Shown here in pieces: positions 55,612 through 64,000 of a stretch of 64,000 nucleotides of DNA. The notes under the pieces were generated by a model. It had not been told where the DNA came from. It searched no databases and worked only from the letters and a program-made list of their open reading frames with translations. Where the stretch lies: the NCBI GenBank assembly GCA_016706225.1, contig JADJKB010000021.1, forward strand, positions 1,178,001 through 1,242,000, in the 5' to 3' direction. This DNA is from Myxococcales bacterium (GTDB lineage Bacteria > Myxococcota_A > Polyangia > Polyangiales > Polyangiaceae). Positions within the stretch are counted from its first letter, which is position 1. Every line of letters starts with the position of its first letter. Made by a program: the position numbers and the translations under genes.

Positions 55612-56127
55612 GTGCTCGAGGCGATCAAGCTCATCGCGTGTCCGCATTGCCGCCGGACCGGAGCCCTCATCGGCCACGGCTTCCTGCGCGGTTACGCGGA
55701 GCGCGGGTCCGAGATCGTGGTGCGCGGCCGGCGGTTCTTTTGCTCGAACCGCGGCAGGCAACGCGGGTGTGGCCGGACCTTTTCGGTGAAGCTGTCGACC
55801 GTGGTCGCCGGTTTCCTCGTGCGCACGCTCACGCTCTGGTCTTCTTGCAGCTCGTCTTGTCCGGGCTCAGCAGGCGGACAGCGTGGCTGCGCGCGGCGGG
55901 CGGCGCGCTGTCGCTGTCGAGCGGGTATCGACTCTGGCAGCGCTTGTGCGAGGCGCAGAGCGCGCTCCGCGCCCGCCTGTGCCGCGAGGCGACGGCACCC
56001 CCGAGCACGGCGCGTGAGCCGCTGGCGCAGCTGTGGGCGCACCTGCGCGTCGTGATCGGCTCTGGCAAGACTGAGCCTCCTATCCGGCTTTCAGGGCCGC
56101 CTGCAGCGTGGGCTCTTCGACGGTTGA
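55612..56127 (+). pseudogene. Zinc-ribbon protein of a three-gene transposon, frameshifted
   Basis: It starts IKLIACPHCRRTGALIGHG and RRFFCSNRGRQRGCGRTFSV, giving two CxxC-like pairs of a zinc ribbon, then passes in two further frames to LVLSGLSRRTAWLRAAGG, SSGYRLWQRLCEAQSALRAR and ends FQGRLQRGLFDG. Proteins of this shape are the first gene before a DDE transposase and an ATPase in several transposons of myxobacteria. Frame changes near 55840 and 56065 prevent translation as sequenced. DNA binding is likely. Confidence 0.5.
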
Positions 56128-56286
56128 TCGCGCCATCGTCACCTCCGCGCGCCATCCACACTGCGCTCGTAGCCTGCGGGCGCCTTCGAACCGGGCGCAC
56201 ACAACAACAGCAGACGGCAATCCGGATCCCAACGCGGCTCGCCGTAGACGTCCGGCGGGGCGCCGCGCGCCCTGAAAGGACCCAAC

Positions 56287-57538
56287 ATGAAACGAGTCAG
56301 CAGCTACTTGAAGATGCGGGTGCTCGGCGCCATCGAATCGGCGCCAGGCAACAGCATCGTGGCGCGCATTCGCCACGTCAGCGGCCAAGTGTTCCTCGAC
56401 GAGGATGGCCAGCGCTTCCAATTCACCTGGCGCACGATCCAGACTTGGTACTGCGCTACGAGAAAACGGCATCACGACGGTGAAGCCGAAGACCCGCTCA
56501 GACAAGGGCAAGACGCGCAAGACGACGCCCGAGGAGGTGCTCGAAGCCATAGAGCAGGTGCGCGGCAGCTTCCGCGGCCCGCCCAACGTGACGGCGGTCT
56601 ACCGCGCCTGCATCGAGCACGGCTTGCTACAGCGCGAGCACATCGCCCCGAACACCTTCCGCCGCGTCGTCAAGGCCCACGAGTTGCTCAAGCCCGACGC
56701 CGAAGTGAAAGACAAGCGCCGGCTGGCTTTCGCCAAGGCGCACGCCAATGAACTCTGGCAGGCCGACACGATGTTTGGCCCCTACGTGCAGCACGGCGCG
56801 GGCAAGGTGCAAGCCAAGCTGATCGCGTTTCTGGACGACGCGAGCCGCGTGTGCTGTCACGGGCAATTCTTTCCCGCCGACAACACCGAACTTCTGCTCG
56901 AGGCTTCAAGAGCGCGCTCTACACGCGCGGCCTGTGCGAGTGCCTCTACGTCGACAACGGCAGCAACTACTCCTCGCTGGAGATGAGTCAGGTCTGCCAG
57001 CGCATCGGCGCCATCCTGTGTCACACGCCCGTGCGCGACGGCGCCGCCAAGGGCAAGATCGAGCGGTTTTTCCGCACTGTCCGCATGAGCTTCCTCAGCC
57101 GGCAGCTCGACCTGTCGAGCCTCGACGCCCTCAACCGAGCTTTCACCGCTTGGGTCGAGGACGAGTACCACCAGAGCGAGCACAGCTCCTCGGCATGCGC
57201 CCCATCGATCGCTTCGGACTCGATCTCAGCCGCATCCGCTTCCTGCCGCCGGGCGACGTCAACGACGAGTTGTTCTTCGTCGAGCAAAATCGCACCGTCC
57301 TTGCCGACAACACCTTCTCCCTCAAGAACACCCGCTTCGAAGCGCCGCGCGACCTCCGAAGTCGCAAGATCCAGGTCCGCTTCGATCGCTTGCACTTCGA
57401 CCGCGCCATCGTGTACTTCAAAGGTGAGCGCATGGGCGAGGCACGCCCCGTCGACTTCGTCGCCAATGACCGAAAGCCCTCGAAAACAGCTCACGCGAAC
57501 GCGCCGGCGCGCGACCAAGCCGGCGAGATGCAGTGTGA
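56287..57538 (+). pseudogene. DDE integrase-type transposase, frameshifted
   Basis: ATG 56287 follows an aaagga ribosome site. The order is an N-terminal region (RVSSYLKMRVLGAIESAPGN), a helix-turn-helix-like region (GPPNVTAVYRACIEHGLLQ), and the catalytic core with Asp in NELWQADTMFGPYV, Asp in CLYVDNGSNYSS and Glu in AAKGKIERFFRTVRM: a D,D-35-E rve domain. A C-terminal beta-barrel region follows (RDLRSRKIQVRFDRLHFDRA). Frame changes near 56450, 56900 and 57195. It belongs with IS481/TniA-like transposases and works with the ATPase that follows. Dead unless the frame changes are errors. Confidence 0.75.
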
Positions 57539-58331
57539 TCCGCGCTCACTTCGGTCTGGCGAAAGACCCATTCTCGGCGGAGAGTCTGACCCTGTTGCCG
57601 CACCAGAGGGAAGTGCTCGACACCCTGCGTGTCCACTGCCAGCAGGGAGGCCTGTGCGTCATCGTCGGCGAGCCGGGCACCGGCAAGAGCGTCATCAAAC
57701 ACGCCCTGTGCCAGCACGATCCCAAGCGCCTCATGACGCCCGTCGTCAATCGGACGCTGCACACCTACCACAGCACGCTGCGCATTCTGTGCGAGGCGTT
57801 TCAGATCGAGCCGGACGGGGCCGACTTCCGCTGCGAAAAACGACTCATCGAAGAGGCGCGCCGGCTCAACGCATCGGGCAAATGCTCGCGCCCATCATCG
57901 ACGACGCGCACCTGATGGACGTCTCCGCGTTGCGCCGGATCCGGCTGCTCTTCGAAGACTTCCCAAGAATCACTGCCTGGTCTTGGTCGCCCAGCCCGAG
58001 TTGCTCCAGCCGCCTGGGCCTCACCGTCAACGAAGACATCAAGAACCGCGTCACCTACTCGGTCCTGATGCAGAAGCTCGCACCCGACAGCGTGGCCGAC
58101 TTTATCCGCGCCGAGCTCGACAAGGTGGCGCTCGCCCACTCGACCTTCACTGACGACGCGCTCAGCCTCATCGTCCGCTCGTCCGAGGGCGTCCTGCGCC
58201 GCGCCAGAAACCTCTGCCTCAGCGCCCTGCTCGAAGCCGTGCGCGACCGCACCAAAACCGTCGACCTGAAGCAAATCAACCGCGTCTTGCTCCAGCCACA
58301 CTGGCGCAAGGAGGTCGACCTGCCGCAGTAG
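57535..58331 (+). pseudogene. AAA ATPase of the transposon (ExeA/TniB-like), frameshifted
   Basis: It starts GTG 57535, IRAHFGLAKDPFSAESLTL, the typical opening of ExeA-like ATPases. Walker A is VGEPGTGKSVIKHA, Walker B APIIDDAHLMD. Then LVAQPELLQRLGLTVNEDIK, VADFIRAELDKVALAHSTF and the end PHWRKEVDLPQ. Frame changes near 57884 and 57970. TniB/IstB-like ATPases select targets for the DDE transposase. The last 60 codons are repeated at 58953-59135. Confidence 0.75.
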
Positions 58332-58511
58332 CGACTTCGCTGCACGCGGCCAGCGCCGTCGTGGTGCCCACCAGCGCTACGACGGCGTTGGTCGTTTTGC
58401 ATCCTGCGCCTACGACCGTTTCAGTCGCGAATTGCGATGGCAGCGCGAGCTTCTTCGGAAATCTTTACGACGTCAGTTTTGGAGTTTCGTGCGACGTCAG
58501 TTTGGCCGGCA
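58332..58511 (+). repeat. Right end of the three-gene transposon, copy 1
   Basis: It has subterminal repeats: tcgcgaattg ... cagcgcgagctt, then cgacgtcagttt twice and ggccggcaaca at the end. The same 180 bp, with a few changes, occur at 59132-59312. Multiple short repeats at one end fit binding sites for a TniA/Mu-like transposase. Confidence 0.55.
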
Positions 58512-58696
58512 ACATCTCCCTGTTGAAACGGACGTTCAGGAAGGATGACGCCGAAGTGATTTCGCCGGCGGCGGTCAGGTTTCGCGTGCCATTCGAGATC
58601 GGAGTCACGGGGCACGCCTACGGCGGGGAATTTGCGCCGCTCGGCGAGGTGCGCAAGACGAACCCGCAGTTCCCGCCGCCGGGCGCGGGAGACTAG
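58512..58696 (+). pseudogene. C-terminal fragment of an unknown protein next to the transposon end
   Basis: The frame reads LLKRTFRKDDAEVISPAAVR, FRVPFEIGVTGHAYGGEFAP and GEVRKTNPQFPPPGAGD before a stop at 58696. Its 5' part is replaced by the transposon end. It shares the bases ctag with the stop of the gene on the other strand. Confidence 0.4.
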
Positions 58697-58950
58697 CCCC
58701 GGTCGTTGCTCGCGGCGCTATCGCGCCGCTGCGCGCCGCCTGCCCCCTCCTGATCGGTGCTCCCGCCGGCATCGCCGGTCGGGAGTTGCGGCTCGAGTCG
58801 ATGCGAGCCGGGTGAAGTCGGGAGCACCTGGGGCCGGCGGTCCGCGCCGATGGAGGGGGCGCGTTGTTCCGAGACTGGTTGCGCGTGCGCGGGCTGCGAG
58901 CTGGGCAGGACCACCAGCGCTATCGCTGCGCACAGCGCCAGAGGGGGCAA
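58693..58950 (-). pseudogene. Small exported protein, N-terminus partly lost
   Basis: It reads PLALCAAIALVVLPSSQPAH-A-Q, a good signal peptide with an AHA-Q cleavage site, then PVSEQRAPSIGADRRPQVLP and a Gly/Ser/Arg tail. The first codons fall at the join with the duplicated ATPase end (58951), so the native start is missing or altered. Unknown function. Confidence 0.45.
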
Positions 58951-59421
58951 CTCCGACGAACGCGCTCAGCCTCGTCGTCCGCGCGTCGGAGGGCGTGCTC
59001 CGGCGCGCCAGAAACCTCTGCCTCAGCGCCCTGCTCGAAGCCGTGCGCGACCGCACCAAAACCGTCGACCTGAAGCAAATCAACCGCGTCTTGCTCCAGC
59101 CACACTGGCGCAAGGAGGTCGACCTGCCGCAGTAGCGACGCGCCGCGCGACCAACGCCGTCGTGGTGCCCACCAGCGCTACGATGGCGTTGGTCGTTTTG
59201 CATCCTGCGACTACGACCGTTTCAGTCGCGAATTGAGATGGCAGCGCGAGCTTCTTCGGAAATCTTTACGACGTCAGTTTTGGAGTTTCGTGCGACGTCA
59301 GTTTGGCCGGCAACACTTGGTCGTCTCGAGCCAGAAAACTGGGACCAGTCCGGTCGCGAATTGCAACACCAGCTCGGCCTTTCTCGATTTCCCTACGACG
59401 TCATTTCGGCCGGCAACACCT
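58951..59421 (+). repeat. Right end of the transposon, copy 2, with a third repeat unit
   Basis: 58953-59135 repeats the ATPase C-terminus (ASEGVLRRARNLCLSALLEA ... PHWRKEVDLPQ) and 59132-59312 the terminal repeats. A third, more diverged unit (tcgcgaattgcaacaccagc, then tacgacgtcatttcggccgg) spans 59354-59416. It is a solo transposon end without the other genes. Confidence 0.65.
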
Positions 59422-60229
59422 ACTTCGTGGCGCTGATGGTGCACGGGTCCGGAGTGCATGTGCCCGCGCTCCAGCTCGACGCAGAGACCGTGGCGGTGCA
59501 GTTCGCGCCGCCGCCGGGCGCATCCCAGCAAAAAAGCTTCATGGTTGAGTCAGTGATAGTGCCCGAGCACTTTGCAATCCCACCTGAACCCCAAGTGCAC
59601 TCCATGTAGACGATACACCCGCCCGCGGGCTGGTTGACCTGGCAAGTGCCCCAACCGCATGTGCCGGCTGCCTTCCAGCTGCCGCTGATCTGCGAGCACG
59701 TACCGCTTCCACCGGACCCACCCGTGCCGCCCGTGCCAATGCCACCGACGCCCCCAGGGCTCGAACCACCGACGCCCGAGCCGCCTGTGCCTGCTCCGCC
59801 GGTGTTGGAGCCCGCAGCGCCCCCTGTGTTGGAACCGCCGACGCCAGCGCCCCCAGTGTTCGAACCACCGGTGTTCATTCCGCCGGTGCCTGCCCCGCCA
59901 GAGCCTGCGCCGCCGGTCCCACCACCGCCGCTGGGATTCGATCCGTCAGTCCCGCCGCCGCCGCCGGGATTCGATCCGCCGGTCCCGCCGCCGCCGCCGG
60001 GATTCGATCCGCCGGTCCCACCTCCGCCGACCCCAACACCATCTGAACCGCTTGCTCCGCCGCCGCTGGAGCCACCGTTCGTCGCTCCGCTGTCGCCACC
60101 GCTTGCGGACCCGCCCGCCGCTCCGCTGGATCCCCCCGTTCCGCCGGTGCTTTGGGACTCGCCTCCGCTACCGCAGCCCACCACGAGGGCGAGGCCAACT
60201 ATGACGCAAGTCGCTGCCTTCACGGTCAC
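59420..60229 (-). CDS. Lipoprotein with long Gly-rich linker and Cys-rich C-terminal domain
   Basis: 269 residues. The signal is KAATCVIVGLALVVGC-G-S-G with a lipobox. A linker of about 150 Gly/Ser/Asn/Thr residues contains an 11-residue unit (GGSNPGGGGGT) repeated three times. The C-terminal domain of about 90 residues has eight cysteines and several Trp (CSQISGSWKAAGTCGWGTCQ, CIVYMECTWGSGGIAKCSG, FCWDAPGGGANC). The last codons lie at the join with the transposon end, so the natural C-terminus may be altered by a residue or two. Surface or periplasmic; function unknown. Confidence 0.65.
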   Translation of the reverse strand: MTVKAATCVIVGLALVVGCGSGGESQSTGGTGGSSGAAGGSASGGDSGATNGGSSGGGASGSDGVGVGGGGTGGSNPGGGGGTGGSNPGGGGGTDGSNPSGGGGTGGAGSGGAGTGGMNTGGSNTGGAGVGGSNTGGAAGSNTGGAGTGGSGVGGSSPGGVGGIGTGGTGGSGGSGTCSQISGSWKAAGTCGWGTCQVNQPAGGCIVYMECTWGSGGIAKCSGTITDSTMKLFCWDAPGGGANCTATVSASSWSAGTCTPDPCTISATK

Positions 60230-60306
60230 CTCCGCTCTCGCAACCTAGCATGGCTGTTCATCCAACGAGTGTAGACAGGCAGAAACTGGTCGCTGCAGGG
60301 CGAGCC

Positions 60307-61011
60307 TCACTGCACCGATATCGACGGAGGTTTCATGGGCTGGGTTTTGGAACAGTCCGGCCACCGCGCATCTGGCGCGTACTCAGCGATGATTTTCCCG
60401 ACGTATTCGAGACCTTCTTCGGTCGAGGGTGCACGGACACATACTGGCGGCCCGATCACGTGTTGGTGGCGCAGCGTGCGCCATCGCAAGGGCGTGGGCA
60501 TCCGATTCTCCACTTCTGCGAGTAAATCCTCGCGTTCCAAACTGAGCCAGCGCTTGTGCGTTCGGTCGCTCAGGGAGAATCCGGGCGGCACCTTGACCAA
60601 GAAGACCGCGACCTCGCTCTCGAAAGTGCAGACCAACTCCACCATACCTCGCGCCGTTGGAGCGACGACCGACAGGATGTTCGGAAAGTACGGCACGAGA
60701 ATTCCGTCGAGACGGTCCCAACCCATTTTCGCAACGACCACCGGTCCTAGCACCAAATACGCCTCCCTCCACCGCTGGACGACTCGGAAGTTCCAGAGGT
60801 CGGTTCCGGTCGCCAGGAGCATCGCAACCCCGGTACCGACAAGCTTGAGCCATTCGCGGCTCCACGGAGCCGCCCACAATCCGGACAGGACCGAAGGTAT
60901 CGCAATGACAGCCACCACCACGCACGCGGCGGGCCATCGAACCAGTCGGACCAGGACGCCTACTGGAGCTGCCACAACCCGTCCGATTCCAGGTGGTATG
61001 GTCTCCATCAT
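60307..61011 (-). CDS. Membrane protein encoded directly after the RHS gene
   Basis: 234 residues from ATG 61011, which overlaps the RHS stop codon (TGATG). Two or three helices lie in the first 90 residues (AACVVVAVIAIPSVLSGL, LVGTGVAMLLATGTDL), followed by a soluble part (EAYLVLGPVVVAKMGWDRLD, ILVPYFPNILSVVAPTARG, VAVFLVKVPPGFSLSDRTH). Genes in this position behind RHS toxins often encode immunity proteins, and a membrane immunity protein would fit a membrane-active toxin tip. No known immunity family was recognised; the assignment is positional. Confidence 0.55.
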   Translation of the reverse strand: MMETIPPGIGRVVAAPVGVLVRLVRWPAACVVVAVIAIPSVLSGLWAAPWSREWLKLVGTGVAMLLATGTDLWNFRVVQRWREAYLVLGPVVVAKMGWDRLDGILVPYFPNILSVVAPTARGMVELVCTFESEVAVFLVKVPPGFSLSDRTHKRWLSLEREDLLAEVENRMPTPLRWRTLRHQHVIGPPVCVRAPSTEEGLEYVGKIIAEYAPDARWPDCSKTQPMKPPSISVQ

Positions 61012-64000
61012 CACTGGTTTGGCGGTGGGGTTGGCAAGCCTGATAGGACACCACCAACCATATTCGGAACTGTCAACCCCGCAAGGAAGCGCGGATTCTG
61101 CTTGAATGCGGCTGGCACCATCATCGGCGAAAGATTCGCGATCATTCCACCCGAAGGGCCAGTCTGCGGTAATGGTCCGCCCACCCATCCACCAACTGCT
61201 CCCCAAAGCCCTGCAGCGGCGTAATCCGAAGTGTTCCACTGGCAGGTTGGCGTCGTGGCCGCGTAGTTGGCCATGCCCGCGACTGAACCGAGCATCGCTG
61301 CGCTCCACGACGTCGCAGCGAAACCGGATGCCCCGAGCGCGCCTTGCGCTGCTCCGACGAGTCCTGATTTCACCGCATTTGTCCAGTTGATGTTTGTCTT
61401 CTGCCCGTTCCCCGACTGAACCACAGCCTGCATCACGGCATTGACGGAGAATCCGATGATGAACCCTCCCGCGGCCATGTAGACCTGCGGCGGCAGCGCT
61501 ATCGTTCCGCTTGGATCGACCAGATTGACCGGATCGCTGAACGCGTACGCATACAGGTTCATGCCCCCGTCGAACAGCGACGGATCCTTCGTGATCCACC
61601 GCCCGACCTCCGGGTCGTAGTCGCGCGCGCCGAAGTGCACGAGCCCGGTGTCGTCATCCCACAGCCCCCCGGCGAACCCGAACGGCCCTCGCACGTTTGG
61701 GTTACCGGCGCTGGCGGTCGGCTTGCCCCACGCATCGTAGGAGATGCGCTGCGTGACGACGCCGTCGCTGCGCACGACTGCGCGGACGCTGCCGACCTGG
61801 TCGGTCAGGATTCGGTAGACCGATGCTGCACTGCCTCCAGCGCCAAACACCAGCATCAGATCGGGGACGTGGGCCCCGCTCGCGTACACGAACTGCGCTG
61901 TCAGGTTGCCGCCACCGTCGAGGGTCGCGAGCAATCGGTTGCCCTCGGCCCAGAGGTAGCGCTCCTCACTCACGGTCTGCCCACCCACGATCTTCTTGCG
62001 CGTCACGCGACGGCCGAGGCCGTCGAGCTGGTACTCGATCTTGTTCTGGTTCGGGAGGGTGACGGAGATCAGGTTCCCCGTGTCGTCGTAGTCGTAGGTG
62101 GTGACCTGCCCAGCCGGGCCCTGGGTGCGCTGCTTCCGCCCTCCCGCCGGGTAGTACTCGTAGCTGACGCTCGGTGTCGCGACGCTCCAGGTCTTTAGCC
62201 GATCCTGCTCGTCGTACGTCCCAACGGTGCTGCCAGAAAGCGTCGTTCGGTTGCCGTTGAGGTCGTAGTCCCATGTCGGCGCAACCTGCAGCTTGCCCGA
62301 CGCTGACCGGAGGCGCCCGGCGGCATCGTAGCTGTAGGTCGTTGGCGTTGGATTACCCTGGGTCGCGTCGGTCTTTGTCGCGACGCGACCCAGGTCGTCA
62401 TACGTCAGCGTGAGGCCGTAGCGGTTCGACCCGGAGTACGTGGTCGTGAGGTTGTTCAGGTCACCGTAAGTCGCGTCGTAGCCGTACTCGGTCTCCAGCG
62501 AACCCAGCTTGACCTTCTTCAGTCGTCCGCTCTGGCCACTGCGGTTCGAGAGATCCAGCGTGAAGCTCGGATTCGTGGATGAAGCCTCGGTGACCAGCCC
62601 GTCCGCGTCGTGCTCGAACGTCACGGTCGCCCCGCCGTTGACTGACTCCGACTTGACCCGGAGGTACCCATCATAGGTGAGCTTGACGTCCTTCTGTCCG
62701 CCGGTGGCCCAGGTCGTGCTCACACGGTCGGGCAGCTTGCCGAAGCCGTCGTAGCCGAAGCCGGTCGTGATCCCACCGCGGGTGACGCTGTTCGGGCGAG
62801 CGACCGAGTCATAGCCGATCTGGGTGGTGAAGCTGGTCCCCGCGATGGCCGTTAGGAGTCCGGTTGTCGGATTGTAAGTGAGTGTCGCCAATTTTCCGCC
62901 TGGCCAGGTCGCCTTGGTAAGGCGGCGGTCTCTATCGTACTCGTTAGTCACCTCGTCCGGGCTCACCCCGGTCACGTCGGGGGGATTGTACTGCTCAAGC
63001 AAGCCGACCGTGTCGTGCGGCAGCGAGTGATCCCGGAACACTCCTGGCGACACCGGAGTCCCCACCAGATCGACAGCGCTCTCCAGTTTGTCAAAGCCGA
63101 AGCGCCACTCCCCAGCGCCGTTCACTGCTACCCGTTCGGGGCGACCGACGAGATCGCGGAAGTATGTGGTGACGAACAGTGACTCGTTCGACGGGGTGCC
63201 ATGGCGCAGGAACTGGAGGAAGCCGGTGTCCTGATAGTACTCGAATCGACTCTGCCGAAGGCCTTGCTTGACGCGGGTGAGACGGCCCGAGATGTCGTAG
63301 TCAAAGGTGGTGGGTGCCACCTCCGGGCTCGCGTCGTCGGGAGCAAGCGAGGCGACGCGCCCGAGCGAGTCGAGCGTTGCCTTGACCTTCCGGTTGGCTG
63401 GCGACGTCCACCGAAACTCGTTCAAGCCACGGTCGACTGTGAAGGTCGACTTCAGGCCGACGTCGACGGCATCCGCCTTGACGGTGCGGGTTTCCTTGAG
63501 CGTCGCGAACGTCAACGGGTCGGTGAGGTTGGTTGCCTCCCGAGCGACCTCGACGATCAGATCCTTGCCACCGAGCGACAGTGTCTCCTCTGCGGTCGGG
63601 GCAGCGAGCCCAAATCGAGGATCTGGGACCAGCTTGCTCACTCGCGTTGAGCCGTCGGCCAGAATCACCGTTCGCGTTCCTGCTGCGTCAAACTTTGCGC
63701 TTACCGTGGTGCCATCAGCGTGCTTCACCGACTGGATGCGTGCGTCGTTCGCCAGCTTCTGGGTCGAGTACTGCGTGACCAGGCCCTCGGCCGACGTGAC
63801 CGCTACACTCTTTACGCTTCCGTTCTTCGTGCGCACCAGGTCCCGGAACGGGCTTCCGGTGGCGGTCTTCGGATCGCGGTCCGCCAGGAGCCGTCCCGCG
63901 CCGTCGAAGGAAAACGTGTGAGTTCCATTCTTCGGGTCGGTGAGCTGCTTCAACAGCCCACTGAATGGGTTGTCGTACTCGAACGAGTATTCGAAGAGGG
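61011..64000 (-). CDS. RHS/YD-repeat protein (5' end beyond the window)
   Basis: 996 codons are visible and the frame is open to the edge. Many YD repeats (YDDLGRVATKTD, YDAAGRLRSASG, YEYYPAGGRKQ, YDYDDTGNLISV) lead to the conserved RHS core end: GPFGFAGGLWDDDTGLVHFG, ARDYDPEVGRWITKDPSLFD, NLYAYAFSDPVNLVDPSG. After the core comes a variable tail of about 165 residues, rich in Gly/Ala and hydrophobic (VYMAAGGFIIGFSVNAVMQA, GLWGAVGGWVGGPL), ending GGVLSGLPTPPPNQ. RHS shells enclose a C-terminal toxin; here the tail looks membrane-active or pore-like rather than an obvious nuclease. The overlapping downstream gene may be its immunity. Confidence 0.85.
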   Translation of the reverse strand, partial: LFEYSFEYDNPFSGLLKQLTDPKNGTHTFSFDGAGRLLADRDPKTATGSPFRDLVRTKNGSVKSVAVTSAEGLVTQYSTQKLANDARIQSVKHADGTTVSAKFDAAGTRTVILADGSTRVSKLVPDPRFGLAAPTAEETLSLGGKDLIVEVAREATNLTDPLTFATLKETRTVKADAVDVGLKSTFTVDRGLNEFRWTSPANRKVKATLDSLGRVASLAPDDASPEVAPTTFDYDISGRLTRVKQGLRQSRFEYYQDTGFLQFLRHGTPSNESLFVTTYFRDLVGRPERVAVNGAGEWRFGFDKLESAVDLVGTPVSPGVFRDHSLPHDTVGLLEQYNPPDVTGVSPDEVTNEYDRDRRLTKATWPGGKLATLTYNPTTGLLTAIAGTSFTTQIGYDSVARPNSVTRGGITTGFGYDGFGKLPDRVSTTWATGGQKDVKLTYDGYLRVKSESVNGGATVTFEHDADGLVTEASSTNPSFTLDLSNRSGQSGRLKKVKLGSLETEYGYDATYGDLNNLTTTYSGSNRYGLTLTYDDLGRVATKTDATQGNPTPTTYSYDAAGRLRSASGKLQVAPTWDYDLNGNRTTLSGSTVGTYDEQDRLKTWSVATPSVSYEYYPAGGRKQRTQGPAGQVTTYDYDDTGNLISVTLPNQNKIEYQLDGLGRRVTRKKIVGGQTVSEERYLWAEGNRLLATLDGGGNLTAQFVYASGAHVPDLMLVFGAGGSAASVYRILTDQVGSVRAVVRSDGVVTQRISYDAWGKPTASAGNPNVRGPFGFAGGLWDDDTGLVHFGARDYDPEVGRWITKDPSLFDGGMNLYAYAFSDPVNLVDPSGTIALPPQVYMAAGGFIIGFSVNAVMQAVVQSGNGQKTNINWTNAVKSGLVGAAQGALGASGFAATSWSAAMLGSVAGMANYAATTPTCQWNTSDYAAAGLWGAVGGWVGGPLPQTGPSGGMIANLSPMMVPAAFKQNPRFLAGLTVPNMVGGVLSGLPTPPPNQ

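Noticed and set aside
59634..60248. Proline-rich 204-codon plus-strand protein
   Set aside because: It is the complement of the Gly-rich linker of the lipoprotein at 59420-60229, which has a signal peptide and lipobox.

Overview
The window is high-GC DNA from what looks like a member of the Myxococcota, most likely the Polyangiales/Sorangiineae. The grounds are many Gly/Ser/Thr-rich lipoproteins (GGTGG-type linkers after a lipobox), trypsin-like proteases carrying calcium-binding thrombospondin type-3 repeats and beta-propeller tails, a membrane-anchored Ser/Thr kinase, an RHS protein, large hybrid histidine kinases and long G+C-rich intergenic hairpins. This is inferred from gene style; there is no rRNA or marker gene here. 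Single-base frame changes are unusually common in the window, so part of the apparent decay may be assembly error.

Layout. 1-5.3 kb: a hybrid histidine kinase whose first half is broken by frame changes, a frameshifted membrane protein and a lipoprotein remnant. 5.3-10.6 kb: a SIR2-pYEATS fusion (probable NAD-linked immune effector), two Gly-rich lipoproteins, a VOC protein, an L,D-transpeptidase lipoprotein and a DUF559 protein. 10.8-21.8 kb: two paralogous minus-strand cassettes, each a trypsin-like protease whose end overlaps the start of a propeller lipoprotein. In both cassettes the lipoprotein signal peptide is separated from the protease by a nine-G tract that puts it out of frame. 22.1-24.4 kb: a stray copy of the transpeptidase 3' end and a tightly overlapping operon of four small lipid-anchored or secreted, mostly Cys-rich proteins.

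24.4-41.6 kb is a mobile-element graveyard. It holds a toxin-antitoxin remnant, a tRNA-Leu fragment, a VapB-VapC pair fused in frame, an IS91/ISCR-like transposase interrupted by a 2.8-kb serine-recombinase element, a truncated nuclease, a PIN toxin-antitoxin pair, a metalloprotease preceded by a (GCAC)11 microsatellite and G-tracts, a kelch lipoprotein with an internal stop, a kinase between two copies of a tRNA-Arg 3' fragment, a truncated tyrosine integrase, a third transposase fragment, a truncated Crp/Fnr regulator, an Rrf2 regulator and a tryptophanase gene with its middle deleted.

41.6-48.7 kb is mostly intact. It contains a VOC protein, a propeller lipoprotein and a six-gene unit (OmpR regulator, histidine kinase, two small membrane proteins, ApbE flavin transferase, ferric-reductase-like membrane protein) that probably builds a regulated flavin-dependent extracytoplasmic redox device. 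A separate membrane protein and a degenerate copy of the reductase 3' end follow.

48.8-59.4 kb is again mosaic: an RCC1-repeat protein cut by an integrase N-terminal fragment, a large protein lacking both ends, a second copy of the VapBC/TPR/IS91-like block, and a three-gene transposon (zinc ribbon, DDE transposase, AAA ATPase) with a duplicated right end. 59.4-64 kb holds a Gly-rich lipoprotein, an RHS protein that runs off the window and a membrane protein overlapping its stop codon. Comparing the duplicated blocks with each other gives exact insertion boundaries and shows how this accessory region was assembled.
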